NCBI RefSeq assembly: GCF_009730915.1
Contig: NC_052488.1
Coordinates: forward strand, 22,252,305 to 22,316,304
Direction: 5' to 3'
Source: Dioscorea cayenensis subsp. rotundata
Taxonomy: Eukaryota; Streptophyta; Magnoliopsida; Dioscoreales; Dioscoreaceae
Length of the DNA stretch: 64,000 nt
In this document: in pieces, positions 44,456 through 59,961 of the stretch
Layout of the letters: every line of letters starts with the position of its first letter
Position numbering within the stretch: position 1 is the first letter of the stretch
Notes under the pieces: generated by a model
What the model was told of the DNA's origin: nothing
The model's database searches: none
Seen by the model: the letters and a program-made list of their open reading frames with translations, nothing else
Position numbers and translations under genes: made by a program

Positions 44456-45143
44456 AGAATTGCCAAAACAAAAGCACCTTTCTTTCATATCTTTTTCTTT
44501 TTTGTTTGTTTTACTTTCTTGGCACTAGAATTGGAAGTTGTTTTGGTTCCCAAACAATAAGGACCTTTGTGTTTCAGCTTTTAGATTGTGCGGTCCTCTT
44601 GTTTTATTTTGGATTGTTTCATAAGTGTTTTTTTTGTTTGTAATCTAGCGCTAAGACTTTCAGTGCTGGATCAAAAGACATTGTTTTATTATCCTCTTGG
44701 GCCCTTGGCCAAACTTAATGACTCAGCAACCCACCGAACCATCTATTCTCCATTCAAGTAATTTTTTTAATTATTATTTATCCACTTATTTATTATTTTA
44801 TTATTAGAGCAAACATGCTGAAAAGTCAGGTGGGCAAAAAACATTAAAAAAGAAAAAAAGAAAAAAAGTTCCTTTGATATCTTTACCCATCTAGACAACT
44901 TTTTAAAGGAAAACTAGTTCTCTGGGGCTACATATAATTCTCAGCAATAAGCAATATGCCAAACAAAAAGTCATTAAAGTGAGTAGAATATTTAAAAGGG
45001 ACAAAAAAAGCAAACGTGTATTGAATACATTCCCTGCAACGAAAACTTGGCCTATTCTGTTGAAAACATCCCAAGGCAACTTCAACTCATAAGAATTTTC
45101 CAAGGCCACTATTTAATTTTTTTTTTTAAAAAAAAAAAATCAT
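44456..45143. other. Convergent intergenic region
   Basis: 3' flanks of the peroxidase (plus) and receptor kinase (minus). The 63-codon frame at 44452-44643 is transcript tail, not a gene. Poly-A/T runs lie near 44848-44870 and 45117-45139. Confidence 0.5.
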
Positions 45144-48100
45144 CTACCGAAGACCAGGCTGCATGAACATCTCAGGGGAAGAATTATTTCGCTCCGGGAG
45201 AACCAAATCCATGGGTTCCACATTCACTGATGATCCTATCGAATGTTTCGAGTAAATGTCAATCGGCAATTCTCCACATTGCTCTGAACCTTGCTCGATC
45301 GCGATCGCCTCCTGAATATCTTTTAGTACTTCAGACATCGGCGGCCTTTGTGTCCCTTGTGGTTTAACACACATGATTGCCTTCTCGGCTATCTTCCACA
45401 CTGATTGTTCATTATAATCGTCCCCGAGCGAAGGGTCGATGATTCCCTTAATATCACCACTATCAATGTGTAATTTCGCCTACGATACACAGTATGATGA
45501 TCCAAAAATCAGTGATACAAAAAATGTGAATTCTTGAATGAATATAGAGATACTGGGGGTAAAGTTGTCTCACCCATTGGACTATATTCCGGCAATTGGC
45601 ACCGAAGTTTTCGTTTGATATTGGCTCTTGACCTGAAATCAACTCTAGAAGAATAACACCGAAACTGTAAATGTCACTCTTCTCAGTAAATTGCTGAGAG
45701 ATGTAGTACCTGTTCAATGCCGATAACATAACTAAGTCTTAGATAACGATTCATTCCAGTGAATAACTAAAATTGGTGTATGAATGCTATTTGTAGAAGG
45801 GAAAAAGGCTTCCTTACTCAGGGTCCAAATATCCAACGGTTCCTCGAACTATACTTGAAACATGAGAACCATCAGATGCCGGTTTTGAGAGACCAAAATC
45901 TGAGACCTTTGCTCTCATGTGCTCATCAAGAAGAATGTTGCTACTTTTAAGATCCCTGTGGATGATGGTCGGAGAACAGCCAGTGTGAAGGTACTCAATG
46001 CCTGATATTTTCAGATAGAAGAAGGAAAAAAAACTGATTATTTTCTAAAAATGCAAGCAAAGGATTTCAATTTTCAACATTCAAGTGTCGAAAGAAGTAC
46101 AAGCCGATCAACCTTTTGCAGCATCCTCGGCAATCTCAAGGCGTTTAATCCAATTTAAACTTCTTCTCAGGGATGCTGATCCTGGAGACATTTACAGACA
46201 GCCGAGTTCATCATACTCAAGAAATCGACAGGAGGAACTTTTATATGGCACCCATACCGAATCAAAACCACATAATGCTTACCATGAAGATGATCTTTTA
46301 GAGTTCCATTGCGCATAAATTCATATACAAGGATGTTCCTTCCATCCTCTTGGCTGTATCCGAGAAATGTAACCAGATTCCTGTGATGTATTCTGGAGAG
46401 CAGTGACACCTGAATAAGATTAATCATAGGCGGTGTCAAGATTAATAAGAGAAAACCAAGCATGAGACGAAAATGATTCTAAGATTATATAGTATATATT
46501 GTATGAAATATTTGAAACAAGGAGGTACCTCATTATTGAACTCACGATATCCTTGGAAGGATTCATTTGTAAGAACTTTCACTGCAATTTCTTTACCATC
46601 TTTCAGCTTGCCATAATAGACAATACCAAAACCTCCAGAACCAATTTTTTGTTTAAATTTCCCAGTAGCTTCATCAATTTCAGATAACTGAAATCTATAA
46701 GCTGATTCAGTAGCAATTTCGCTGAAGAAAGAACGTAATTTCTGAGTTGGCCGAGCATTGGTACGATTGTCTGCAACAGAAAAGCTCCCGCTTTTTAAAA
46801 GATAAAGCAGTTTGTGTGATAAAGATAGCGTTCGCGAATGTACCTTTGTGGAAATCCTTTCTTTTTTTTCGAACAGCACAAAAGCGGCATGCAAAGAAAA
46901 CCGCGATCAACAGTAATACTCCAACTACTGAACAGATTATAATAATTATCAAGTGACTCTTGTCACTGCTTTCTTTATGGAGGTTCACATTTCCTGAATA
47001 ACTAGCATGGGAAAAATAAAAGATAACTTTGCTCAGCCATACAGAAAGACAGGCGACTCAAAACAAAAGTAGATAAACAATATACAAAACTTAGGAAGTA
47101 TTGTTCAAGACAATGTGTGAAAGGCATGTGAGTGGTAGTAAGGCATATATGTAAAAGAAACAGAGGAAAGATGCCAAACGACTTTACTTACATTACTCTA
47201 TGAGAAACAATAAAATTCTAGGCCTTCTTTGAAGGCTCCCATAAATCCTCGTTTGTTAACTAAATAACCGGGGACAAACATTCACCATAGAGATAAATAA
47301 AGGATGTCCTTTGTGCCTTCATTTGACGGGGAAGTTAGAAAAACTATAACTATATGTCCTCCAAAAGTCTTTAAATCTTTCCTCAATGCTAGTATATTTG
47401 TAAAGCTCATTTTGTCTAGCATAAGCAAAAACAAACAAACAAACAAACAAAAAAATTCCAATAGAACAGATGGACTGCAAATGGAAGACCATTATGTTAT
47501 ACGTATTTTAGCATTGATAAACTTTGATGCACATGTAGCATATCAGAACTTAGTTGGCAAGACCATGCATTAATCCGACAAAAAAACTAACTCTTGTCAA
47601 TGCATCGTGCTCTTACCATGCAAAATCAAACTCAAAAAATGCAGGGAATATGATTTATGCATTTAATTCTCAATGAAGAAAATGTAGGACCTACTTGAAA
47701 ATTATGTTTTTATTAAGAAGACCTGCTGGAATTGATCCAGACAGCATATTGTCCTGCAAGTACCTGCAATCATCAAAATCGCTCATTAAATTCTCACACA
47801 AAGAATGGGCTTCATTCAAGCTTCTTAAATGGATAGAAACTGTCCATAAAAGAAATTGAATATGCATAAATCAAGAATAACAATTAATATATATGGGTTA
47901 AAACTATTGCAAAATGAAGGCACTTAAAGAGAACTAAAATCTTGCTTTGAGAACCTCAGATTGTTGACCATCAAAAATGAATGTGTCTTACAAATGAATA
48001 CCAAAAAATTATCGACTGATATCCAGGTCTGAAAACTTACAACTCCTTTAAATTTGGTAAGTCCGCCAAATATGAAGGCAGTGCACCAGTCAATTGATTG

Positions 48101-51100
48101 TTTTCAAGGTGACTACAACAAAGAAAAGTATGAGAATATAGATAAGAGATTAAAAGAACTGGAATAAAGATATATACAATCTTACATGTGCTCCAAATTT
48201 AAGCATCCGGAAAAATCAGGGATTGGACCAGTGAGTGAGTTCCCATCGAGTCGCCTAAAATGATCAAATTAATGATTAGTATAATACTAAATTACCAAGC
48301 TTTGAGAAGCAAATGAAAAAGCCTGAGAACACTTTGAATCTTACAGATCAACTAAGCTCGTCAACTTAGTCAGTTCTAATGGAATATTCCCCGTCAAATT
48401 CTTCCCTGACAAATTACTGTCAGCAGAGAACAGCAACAAATCATTGACAGGATTTTGGTTAATATCAGTACCCTGATATTTAATTACAATTTAATCTAAA
48501 GATAAAAGGCAGTGATAAAATCTAAACGCAAATTGGCCCAACAGTTCATTACATTAATGATATCTTTGGATTTGAATCCAAACTGCATTCCACCCAAGAC
48601 CATGATGCTGGCAGGCAGGGATCACCTCCTTCTTGTGCCCAATCTGCCAGGGGATAGCGGGACACAAAACTTGCCAATACGGATGCTGCAAACCCATTAT
48701 GTTGATTTCAAAAAGTTTGCTCATCTTGTTGAAAACCAAGCAAATTAAATCAGTGACTTCACAGGGCAAAAATTAATTCTTACCATCTGGAGAACCATAA
48801 TTTATTTCCACATACTTGTATATCTCCAAAGCATTCAAGATTGGTCCTTTAGATGAATCATTTGTTTTCTTGAACTCAAAAGAGAAAACAAATGGGAGAG
48901 AAATGTTGGGATAGCCTGGTTCATATAGTCGATAGCTCCCTAGAGCATTTTCTTGCACATTAACAGTGGCTTTACTTAATGCAGGCAAGCCTGGAATAAA
49001 CAGCTTAAATTTCCTAGTTTCATTCGGATTAAGATCTTCAATTTCTGCAAAGTATGAAACAGCCCACCCATTGCCTGGAAAGCCTTCCAAATTAAGCCGA
49101 TAAGTTAAGGATCCATTTTGACCAACAACAGCAGTCTGCATCACCTTTTGAGGTGGCATTTCTTTGATGGAAACATCTACAGGCAGGCTAGTTGATATAT
49201 TTTCAGTTCCTGAAGCAACATCAACAAGGTAGTTTGCTCTTCTCACAGAATCTGACTCCCATATTCTATCAAACGGATCATCTGGATACCTGAAACAGTG
49301 CTAGAAAATCTCTCACACACACTTCAATAATAGTAACAACAACAACAATAATTAGAAGACATCAACCACATATATATATATAATAAGATAAATAATAATA
49401 ATTTTTTGTGAGGACAAATAACAAATGGTAAAACCCAGTGAGTAGAAGACGTGGAGAATCAACAGATAAACAACTGCCTTAGCTATAAAAGATGTAAACA
49501 TGCATGTCAAGGCATCATCTTCATGTGAGTGTGTGTGTTTTTTATTTAGAAAGTTCAATGAAGGGCCTATTGACATCATCATTTTACTTATTTATTTATG
49601 CATTTATTTTGGTAAGTTGAGCTCAAGTATCAGCTGAGACAAAGGATGTCTTTGTTAATTGCATTAAAAGCCTTGCATATAGAAAAAGATTTAATAAAGT
49701 TAACGTCCATGTGGTAACTGGTATCTAAAACTTTCAATATAATGGGTACATAAATCCACCGATTTCTTCTTTTTAACATTTTGTTACGAGTATGGGAAAA
49801 GTATTGCATAACCTTCCATATGCTATGTGCAATTAAGGACCATGAATAATGAAACAATCCTAATAGATCATTTGATTTGATAAAAGAAGATCAGCTTTAC
49901 AGGCAACATATTAGTGCAATAATGAAGTAAAACCATCAAAATGCTCAAGTGGAACTTTGAAAAAATTTTCCAATAAGAAGAATCTTCCAATCCATGGCCA
50001 TAAAGTGACTTTCAAAGACTAAGAAACAAGGCATACCTGACTGAGTCATTGCTAACAGCACCAAAGTTTATTCGTGCGGATAAGCTGAGAAAGAACTGAG
50101 ATTCATATACAGTAGAATAAAGCGAGCCATTAAATTGTCGAAGCTCAAGGGTTGAGATAAATGGCTGTCCAGTTGTTGCATTTGATAAACACAAACTAAT
50201 TGTTGGAGAAGCAGCAAGCAAAACCAACTCTTCTGATTCTATTGTGTTTGCATCAGAAATAATAATAGTAGACCAAGGGGTTGGGCCAAGGGAGATATCA
50301 AATTTCGGGAAAACTGTGCCATTGTCAAAGTACCCATATAAGAAGGTTGCTCTCAGAAGGTACCTAGTTCTGGTCGTCACATTTAATGTGTAGCAATACT
50401 TCTGATTATCAACAGGGAAGTATCGAACTGTCGAGTATTGCTTCCGGTCCTCATTTGGGACAGATATCTGGGCAGTTTTACCAAATACAAATCGATTGTC
50501 AGGAGTCCACTCAAGTCCAATATCATCAACATACTGCTCCGTGCCTCCACAATCTATACTTAAAAAACCTGTTTCAGAACAAGCATGACAATTAGCAAAT
50601 AAACAATTAAAAAATAAATAGATAAATAAATGAAATGCTTTTATCTTTGAATTCAAGCGATTGTATACTACCATACACTCCAAATGAAATGGCCAGTTAA
50701 AATGAAGATAGAGAAATTAAATATATAAACCATGGCTTTGCACCATATAATTTCATGCAAAAGGAGACAAACAGAAGAAAAAGTGCATATCACTTACGAA
50801 ACACACTCGACATAAGGAAATGAGTAGAGAAGACAAAAAAAAAATCAAGAACAACACTGAGCGAAACTAGGATAAGTTACTAATAACTCTAAAGGACAAC
50901 CAATCCCGCTGCCATCCTAACCCATAGTATCACAAAGACAGCTGCTTCTCAAACCAAGTTAATTAGGTTGTTTAAGCCCATATAAATCACACAAAAACAG
51001 CAAGACCACAAAATCACTTTTTTCTCCTTTCCCTCGGTAATATAATATCATACCAAACCAAGTATATCTGGACATAAATACATAACAGAGGTGACTTCTA

Positions 51101-51502
51101 ACACTAGCTCAAGTCCAAAAACACTAATTTTGGCAGTCATATGGAAAGAACACATGAACACGCGCAACCTTAAAAAAAAATAAATAAGTAAATAAAAACA
51201 TAGCCTTTTCAACCATAAAAAACAGAAGACTTGATTGAATTCCCTGGGTTGATAGAACGGTATTAACAAAATAAGAGCAAAAAGTACATCATTTTAGCAA
51301 AACAAACAACGAGAAAGATCAACCTTGCAGAACCACGCAAACCAAGAAACTCCACACAAACTAAACACACTCAAAACAGCATAAAAAACACGCCTTTCAT
51401 CTCAAACAGAGCTCCAAATCCCAAAACTCACTCACCGGGACTCTGCGCTTCGGTCAGGGACAGCAAAACCAGATGGAAAAGAAGAAAAACCACAGCTTTC
51501 AT
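45144..51502 (-). CDS. Malectin-like LRR receptor kinase (At1g67720-like, LRR-I type)
   Basis: Plasma-membrane receptor kinase coded by fifteen exons on the minus strand, 923 residues: 51502-51436, 50568-50037, 49289-48784, 48685-48553, 48416-48345, 48254-48186, 48112-48041, 47763-47695, 47001-46844, 46770-46529, 46409-46283, 46181-46113, 46001-45818, 45709-45574 and 45479-45144. Order: signal peptide (1-20), malectin-like domain (about 24-370, opening GFLSIDCGG), Cys pair region [15 protein letters not shown], three or four leucine-rich repeats (about 408-505, one per short exon of 69-72 bases), transmembrane helix (about 523-545, Ile-rich), then kinase. The kinase has a Gly loop near 603-608, Lys624, HRDLKSSN at 720-727 and DFG at 740-742: an active RD kinase. 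The ligand is unknown. The exon 9 acceptor is taken as CTAG|TTATTC because the nearer CAG breaks the frame. Confidence 0.9.
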
Positions 51503-52171
51503 GCCCGCAGAGAATTTTGAGTCACTTAAACTCATTGAGGCATTATATCAAACAAAATCCGATCAATTCTCCAAATGATAGAACTAAGAGACAGAGAGAG
51601 CGAGAGGGAGGGAGAGAAGAGACAGAGAACGTGTGGGGAAACGCCAAGAGGAGAAGGGGAAAGAGGAAAAGTGGAACGAAAAGCGAGGGTTGCAAGGGAG
51701 TGGAGAGGAAGCGGGCGCGGCTGGCGATGTGAGACCTTTTTCTCTTTCGCTGGAGAAGGAGTGGACCATGGTAGCTGGTCACTCTTTTTGACGGGCGGTG
51801 ACGGGATCTACTCCCAGTGATCAAATCCGCGGCAACCTTAAGCTATCTTTGGGTTACCGTCACCGTTATTAGGTGTGCTTACCTCTGTAGCATATCATTA
51901 TCAAAAAGAATGTTTGATGTTAACAAATATGATGATATTTATGTTTGATTTGAGTAGTTTGTGTTACTAATTTAATTTGAGTCTAAATTAAGAGATGTTT
52001 GGTGTCATTTTTTTTTTAAATAAAAAAGAAACAAAAATACGATTTCATTATGTAAAGCATAAGCAAATCGAATGGGATAAGATAAAATGTTTGTTTGAGT
52101 TTTGTGGTTATATGGATGTTTTATTACTGTTGTTAAATAGTACCATGTTATTAAATTTGTGAAAATTTATA

Positions 52172-52210
<39 letters not shown>

Positions 52211-53419
52211 TAAATCATAAATTCATTAAAAAAATGAGACAATAAATATAAAAAGACCAATCAACTATTATAAAAAATTTAAATAAAAATAAAAGAGTTC
52301 AATGAAAAATATAGAAGATAATAAATTACAATTAATATTAATTTTCTAAAAATTAATTTTTAAAAAATAAAAGTTGCTTTGAGTGAATAATGCTATCATT
52401 AATTGAAAATTACAATGCCGCATTTGTAATTGTTTCTTCTTCCCTTCATTTTGATTAAAATCAAAATTGATCATATGTCTATTTATTTATTTATCCACAC
52501 CAACTTTGAAGTAAAACACTTTATAAATACATGTATCACCAACCAAGATTCACTCTGTCCACAGTTCATGGATCAAGTGGCATACCATATGTACTATTTA
52601 GTATTTATTTACTACACCATAGTAGGTCCCTTGTATCATTTTCTTATTGCATCATATTTTATTTATAATGTTTTTTTATCACTGACTTTTGATTTCAATA
52701 GAACAGTGGTTCATCTATTTTTATTAAAAAAAAAAAATCTATGCCTTTCCTCTTAAACTATCCAAAATAACTATTACATCTCAACTGAAAAAGCACAGAT
52801 GATTTTTTTAAACTCCAATGTCTAAAATGGGAATGTATGTATACATATTTATATATAATTCATCATGAAATGATCTGTATATGAGTTGTTTGAACTTTGA
52901 ACTTTGAACTTTGAACTTTGAACTTCAAATTATATATATATATATATGAAGATAGATTTTGAGACCTTGAAACATGAAATAAGTAGCTGTCTCACAAGTG
53001 GTTTTAAGTTAATGGAGCAAAAAGCTGTTTAAACTGAGACAAAAGCTGCATGATCACTCTATTTTAGACCCAAAAAAACCAAAAGGGTCAATTTCTGGGT
53101 CCCAGGATGACATACACAAGCACTTATTTCCTTAGTGTTTAAGTTTCCTTAGTGTTTAAGTTTCTCTTCAAAGTTCAAACACTTAATTGCATAACATCAT
53201 ATCATGCTTAACTAGATCCAGTGAGTAACTTTTTTTTTTTATGTTTTGCATGCCTGGAAAGCCAATCAAAATCCACAGCTTGATCATTGGACAATAACAA
53301 TCAATTTTCAGAAAAATAAATAAATAAAAATTTGGTAGGATTTCAGGTAAAGAAGTACAGAGTTATTCACCAGAAATCATAAACAAAGAAAAAAAAGGAA
53401 AAGGATCAAATGGTTAAAT
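51503..53419. other. Intergenic region between receptor kinase and MAP kinase genes
   Basis: A GA-rich leader-like stretch (51585-51720) lies just upstream of the receptor kinase start and gives several spurious frames. Beyond it is AT-rich DNA with (TA)n at about 52168-52207, poly-A runs and a heptamer repeat. CCTTAGTGTTTAAGTTT is doubled at about 53131-53164. No further gene is supported. Confidence 0.5.
52889..52923 (+). repeat. Heptamer microsatellite (TTTGAAC)5
   Basis: Five perfect tandem copies of TTTGAAC, followed by TTCAAAT, which can fold back on the repeat. Non-coding. Confidence 0.9.
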
Positions 53420-54974
<1,555 letters not shown>

Positions 54975-55205
54975 CACTTCTTGTTCTTTTGGTTTGTGAT
55001 TAGATTTAGTTGGGAAATGAATAGATTGATAATTGGAACTGTATTTAAGAAGGAAACAAAGAGGAAGGAGTAGAAGAACAAGAGGATGGAAAATCACGCG
55101 GGAAGTTGTTGGACTAAAGGAAACGCGGATTGATGTGGACTGTAGCCGTTTTTGACCGTTGACCCCATAACATAGTCAAACTTCATGTCTTAATGTTAGT
55201 TTTTT

Positions 55206-55246
<41 letters not shown>

Positions 55247-55877
55247 AAAATAAAAGTCTTTTTTAAATGTAGAAGTGGAATTTTTGATTTTTCTCATAAG
55301 AGTAGGATATGTTACGACTTGACTATTGCGATGGACCGGCAATTGTAAAATACTATTCTTTGATTTGAATGTGATATTAGAAATTGTTACATTAAATATT
55401 TATTTAGGAAAAATTAGATCTATTGAAATTTTTTTAAGAAATATTGGTTTTATTATTGTTGGTGGTTATTTTTAATTTATTGTTTTTTTTGTTTGTGTTT
55501 GTAACCAGTGGATTTGAGAATTGACTTCAAATAAGAATTAAAGAAATTGGCAAAGCTATAAAATAAAGTGTAATTTAATTGACTCGGAGATTATGACCTG
55601 TTATTAAAGAAAGTTGAAAAATTAAGCGTGAGTCAGAGAGATCCAATATTCATTCAACACGAAACAGAGTAAATAGACTCGTCAATAATTATATTCACTT
55701 TTATTTTATTTCTTATGTATATATAAATATAAATATATATAGTGTTTGGTGAGTTTGACCAATTAAAAAAATATTTTTTTTATAAAAAAAACAAATTACA
55801 TCAGCAACATAAATAAATGTGGAATTAAAATATAAAATTAATTATTCGGGGATGATATAACTGATGGACTTGAATTA
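54975..55877. other. Leader, promoter and AT-rich flank of the MAP kinase gene
   Basis: Apart from the W-boxes this holds a long (TA)n run at about 55212-55242 and AT-rich DNA up to the LINE target duplication. No gene seen. Confidence 0.5.
55152..55179. promoter_or_regulatory. W-box cluster upstream of MPK3
   Basis: Three TTGAC cores within 28 bases: 55152-55157 (TTGACC), 55159-55164 (TTGACC) and 55175-55179 (GTCAA, reverse), 180-205 bases upstream of the start codon. WRKY factors bind such clusters; defence induction of this MAPK would fit. Confidence 0.55.
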
Positions 55878-55889
55878 GCTCTTCAATTT
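55878..55889. repeat. LINE target site duplication, 3' side
   Basis: GCTCTTCAATTT, matching 62511-62522 exactly, directly beside the element's poly-A tail (poly-T on the plus strand). Confidence 0.85.
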
Positions 55890-56085
55890 TTTTTTATTTT
55901 TTATTTTTTTTTTTTTGAAGAAGTGGATAAACCACTGCAATATATTAAAAGGAAAGTAAAAATCCAAATAAAACGAGAACTCCTACAGAACATCACGAGA
56001 CATGGCAAAGTTCCCACAAAAAATAACAAAACAACAATCAAAAAGGGAATTCTCTTGCGATCCTCAGCACATCACCAACAGCCGA

Positions 56086-59000
56086 CTATCTCGTGATAAA
56101 TAAATTATCTGCCTCTGGAGGATCGCCTCCAGTCTCCCGACCACTGGTCCCAAGGGTCTCCGCACTCTGCCGAATCAAAGCAATATGGTCCTCCATCACC
56201 TCCCTCGCACCCTCAGTAGCTGAAGAGAACCAGGACATAAAAACATGGTCAATTTTCATAATGAGTGCATGCATAGACAAACAATTGGCATTAAAGATGC
56301 AATCATTTCTAGCAAGCCAAATATTCCACACAATTGCTTTTGCTACTAAAATCCCAACATCCCTATTGTTCGCACACAACGAAGTTCTCCAATTCCCCCA
56401 GATTTCCTGCAGGGACTCAGGAGAATCCGGAAGACGCAGGAGGCTCACAAAATACGTCCATACTTGTCAAGCCACCGAACATCGCAAGAATAGATGATCT
56501 GTCATCTCGATCACCAAATTGCACATGACACATGTAGCCGTAGGGAGCTGATTACAGCTCCTAATGGCAAGAACCTCCAAAGTAAGGATCCTATTCTTCC
56601 AAGCTAACCAGTTGAACAAGTTAACCTTCTTCGGACACGGCTTTTTCCAGAAGAATCTTGCGATGGGGCAACGCATACCACCATCAATTAGAAAATTGTA
56701 AAATGATTTCACCGTGAAGGATCCATTCCCAGTCAACCTCCAACATTTTTTGTCTCCTAACACGCCGGCATAATCCCTGACTCTTTCCCAACAGTTAAGA
56801 CTATCTCCCTCCGTAGAGAAAGGAACTTGCTCTAAAAGGTAGTGCAACTCGTGAACCGAACCATTGGGCTCACCCGTCCTACGAAATTCCTCCGGCCAGA
56901 TGTACATAGGTGCGCGCCCGTTAAACCATCTATCCTTCCAAAAGAGTGTCTCAGTTCCTGATACGACCTCATGCAGCACACATCCCCGAAACGCCGGTAG
57001 GCAGCCCAGAACTCCTTTCCATAAGAAGGAAAACCTACCTGCCTGCCTGGGGAACATATTCCATCGGCTCACTCCATAATTAAACTGGATGATATCAACA
57101 CCACACCATGCAGAATCCGTCATTAACTTCCACCACCACTTGCCCAAGAGCACAAGATTAAAACTCGACAGCTCAAGAATACCCCAACCACCCTGATCCC
57201 TAGGTCGACATAGATTTTTCCACCCCACCAACCTCCATCTCGGGTGTTCCATGTCCGGACCAGACCAAAGGAAATCTCTTCTGATTCGATAAATTTCCTT
57301 GATAACCCAGCAAGGCAAACGAAACAGCGACATCCAAAAAGTAGGAATCGCAGATAGGACCGAGTTAATCAGAGTTAGTCGCCCCCCTGAGGATAGATGT
57401 CTCACTTTCCAAGTGGATAACCTTCTCCGAATTTTTGAGATAAGAATCTCCCAGTCTTGTTTCCTTGGTCTCCTACCGGATATAGGAATCCCCAAGTAAG
57501 TAACTGGAAGCAAACCCCTCGCACAGCATAGCGTCTCCGCCGCCTCCCTGTTCGGTAACCCATCCATAGAAACCGAATAGAGACAAGTTTTAGAAAAATT
57601 AGCAGTTAAACCAGAAAGACCTTCGAAGATATACAAGATCAGCTTGACAATTCGCAAATCTTCTAGCCCTCCTATAGTCAAAACTAACAGGTCATCCGCA
57701 TAATGAAGATTGCATTTACGACCCCAATCCCCCAGAGGCACACCCACCAAAATCCTAGATCTCAGAGCATTTGAAAACATCGTGCTTAGTACATCCGTTA
57801 CTAGAACGAAGAGTAGAGGGGAGAGTGGGTCCCCTTGACGTAAACTGCTAAGATAACAAACATACCCATGAGGTGAACCATTAATCAGGATAGAAGCCTT
57901 GGAAGATAAAAGAATGCATTTGATCCACCTGATCCAACGGTCCCCAAACCCCCTTGTTTTGAGCAACTCCAATAAAAACTCCCAATCAACCCTATCGAAG
58001 CCCTTGGAGAAGTCAACTTTTAAAATATGCCCCGGAAGTCTTCTTTTGTGAATGCTAAAGATAAGTTCCTCGGCGGTTGCGATGTTATCTAAAATACAGC
58101 GACCTTTCAGGAACGCAAATTGTTCAACATCCACAAGTGAGTTGATCACACTGCTCAACCGTGAAGCCAACAGTTTGGAGATAATTTTTAAAGAGGAATT
58201 TATCAAGCTGATAGGTCAAAAGTCACTAGGGGACTCCGGTGTATCTACTTTCGGAATGAGAGCAATATTGGCCCAATTAATCCTTTCTAAATTAGCTCTA
58301 TTCCAATAAAAGTCCTCACAAAGTTGAACGAGATCCTTTCTAATTACATCCCAGAAATGCTTAAAGAATTGTAGAGGAAAGCCATCCGACCCCGGGGCTT
58401 TATCCCCTCCCAGTTCAAACACCGCCTTTTTTATTTCTTCATCCGAGAAAGGTCGCTCCAGAGTTGACAAATCAACAGAGGACTTATAACAAAAGAGATA
58501 ATGGAAGTCAATCTTGAATCTGCTAGCGCGCCTAGTCCCAAACAGATGCTTGAAGTGCTCAGTAAATGCCCTCCCAATCTCTTTGTATTCCAACATAATA
58601 TTACCATTCTGCTGCAGACTAGGAATGAAATTCCGGTTCCTACGACCGTTGGCTACCGCGTGGAAGAATTTCGTATTTTCATCACCTTCTTGCAACCATT
58701 GTAATCTTGATCGTTGTTTCCAGTAAATTTCTTCCTGCTTTTGGATGGTTCTGAGTTTCTCCATTAACTCCTGCTCTTCCTGAGCTTCAACCGCGGTCAG
58801 CAATCGCGATTCCTTAGCGATGTCCAGAACCTCCAAGTCATGTAATAAGGCCAGTTTCCTCAGTTTGATCGAACCAAAACTAAACTTCACCCACTGGCGG
58901 AGTTGAGCCCTAACGTGAGCTAGCTTCTTGGAAAAGACAAAGGCCCCACATCCAATCGGTGAACAGCCCGTCCACCACCGCTTAACATGCTCATAGAATC

Positions 59001-59757
59001 CATCAGCTGTGGCCCAAACCGCCTCGTATCGAAAAAGTCTTGGCTTAGAAGCATGGATCCCCACTTCTAACCTAATTGGAACATGGTCAGAGCCCAGTCT
59101 AGGCAGACTCGACTAGATGACCCTAGGGAATCGATCTAACCAATCAGAGTTAACCAGGAATCGATCAAGCTTCACCCAAATAGGCACCTCTTGACCATTT
59201 GTCCAAGTGAATTTCCTACCTACCGAAGGTGGCTCCTGTAAGCACAGAGACATCAACAGGTTATTGGCACATCGGATATCCTCTAAATTAGGGTTTCCCG
59301 AAGGTTTATCATTGATATCAAAAATCGCATTAAAGTCCTCACAAATAACCCAAGGTCCAGAGAATACCCCTTTACAATCTAAAAGTTCAGTCCAAAAGGC
59401 CTGCTTGCGAGACCGCTCGGTAGGTCCATAGACCACCGTACAACGCCAAATAATACTATCCCGCAAGGAGCGGAAGTCAACTGAAATACTGAAAACACCC
59501 ACATGTGTAACCGTTCCAGATAACAACATGTTGTTCCAATCGATCGCAATGCCACCCGCCGATCCCTTAGCCGGTACAAAGGCAAATTGATCCAAGCGCG
59601 TGCCACCAATCTCCCGCCAAATTGGCACAGAGATCACCTCCAGCTTAGTTTCTTGCAAACAGCAGACATCCGCAAAATTAATATTAAGAAAGTCTTTAAC
59701 TAAAAATCTCTTAGCTGGCCTACCAAGGCCCCGGACATTCCAATTGATAATATTCAT
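56086..59757 (-). pseudogene. LINE ORF2 (endonuclease, reverse transcriptase, zf-RVT) with three stops
   Basis: A single frame of 1,224 codons interrupted only by in-frame stops at 59113-59115, 58216-58218 and 56467-56469; no frameshift was needed. It starts MNIINWNVRGLGRPAKR with the endonuclease fold (CLQETKLE carries the catalytic Glu). The reverse transcriptase has PGSDGFP, LKVDFSKGFDRVDW, SLRQGDPLSPLLF and an intact YADD at 57691-57702. The C-terminal zf-RVT-like part has NLFNWLAWKNRI and CVMCN. At 58216 the family's DYRPIS reads DF-stop-PIS, which fits a single Arg-to-TGA change. Confidence 0.92.
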
Positions 59758-59961
59758 TAATCAACAAACTAGTTCTCACGGGCCTCCGAAGAGGTCTCCG
59801 CCTGACCCGTCGTGGTCCGTGATCGAGTCTCCTCTAGAGACCAAATTTGCTTAATACAATCATGCACAGAATCAATAAAAGAAATTCCACAAGCATCACA
59901 GTAACTAGTAAGTTGTACATCAGACCAATCAGAAATCAACAACGGTTTAGCTTTTGTACCT

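Noticed and set aside
51517-51824. Several Arg/Glu-rich or Ser/Pro-rich frames upstream of the receptor kinase
   Set aside because: Products of a GA-rich leader read in different frames.
55074-55097. Upstream in-frame ATG at 55097 extending the MAP kinase by about 40 residues
   Set aside because: The extension is hydrophobic and Leu-rich, unlike any MAPK N-terminus; the ATG at 54974 gives the usual length.
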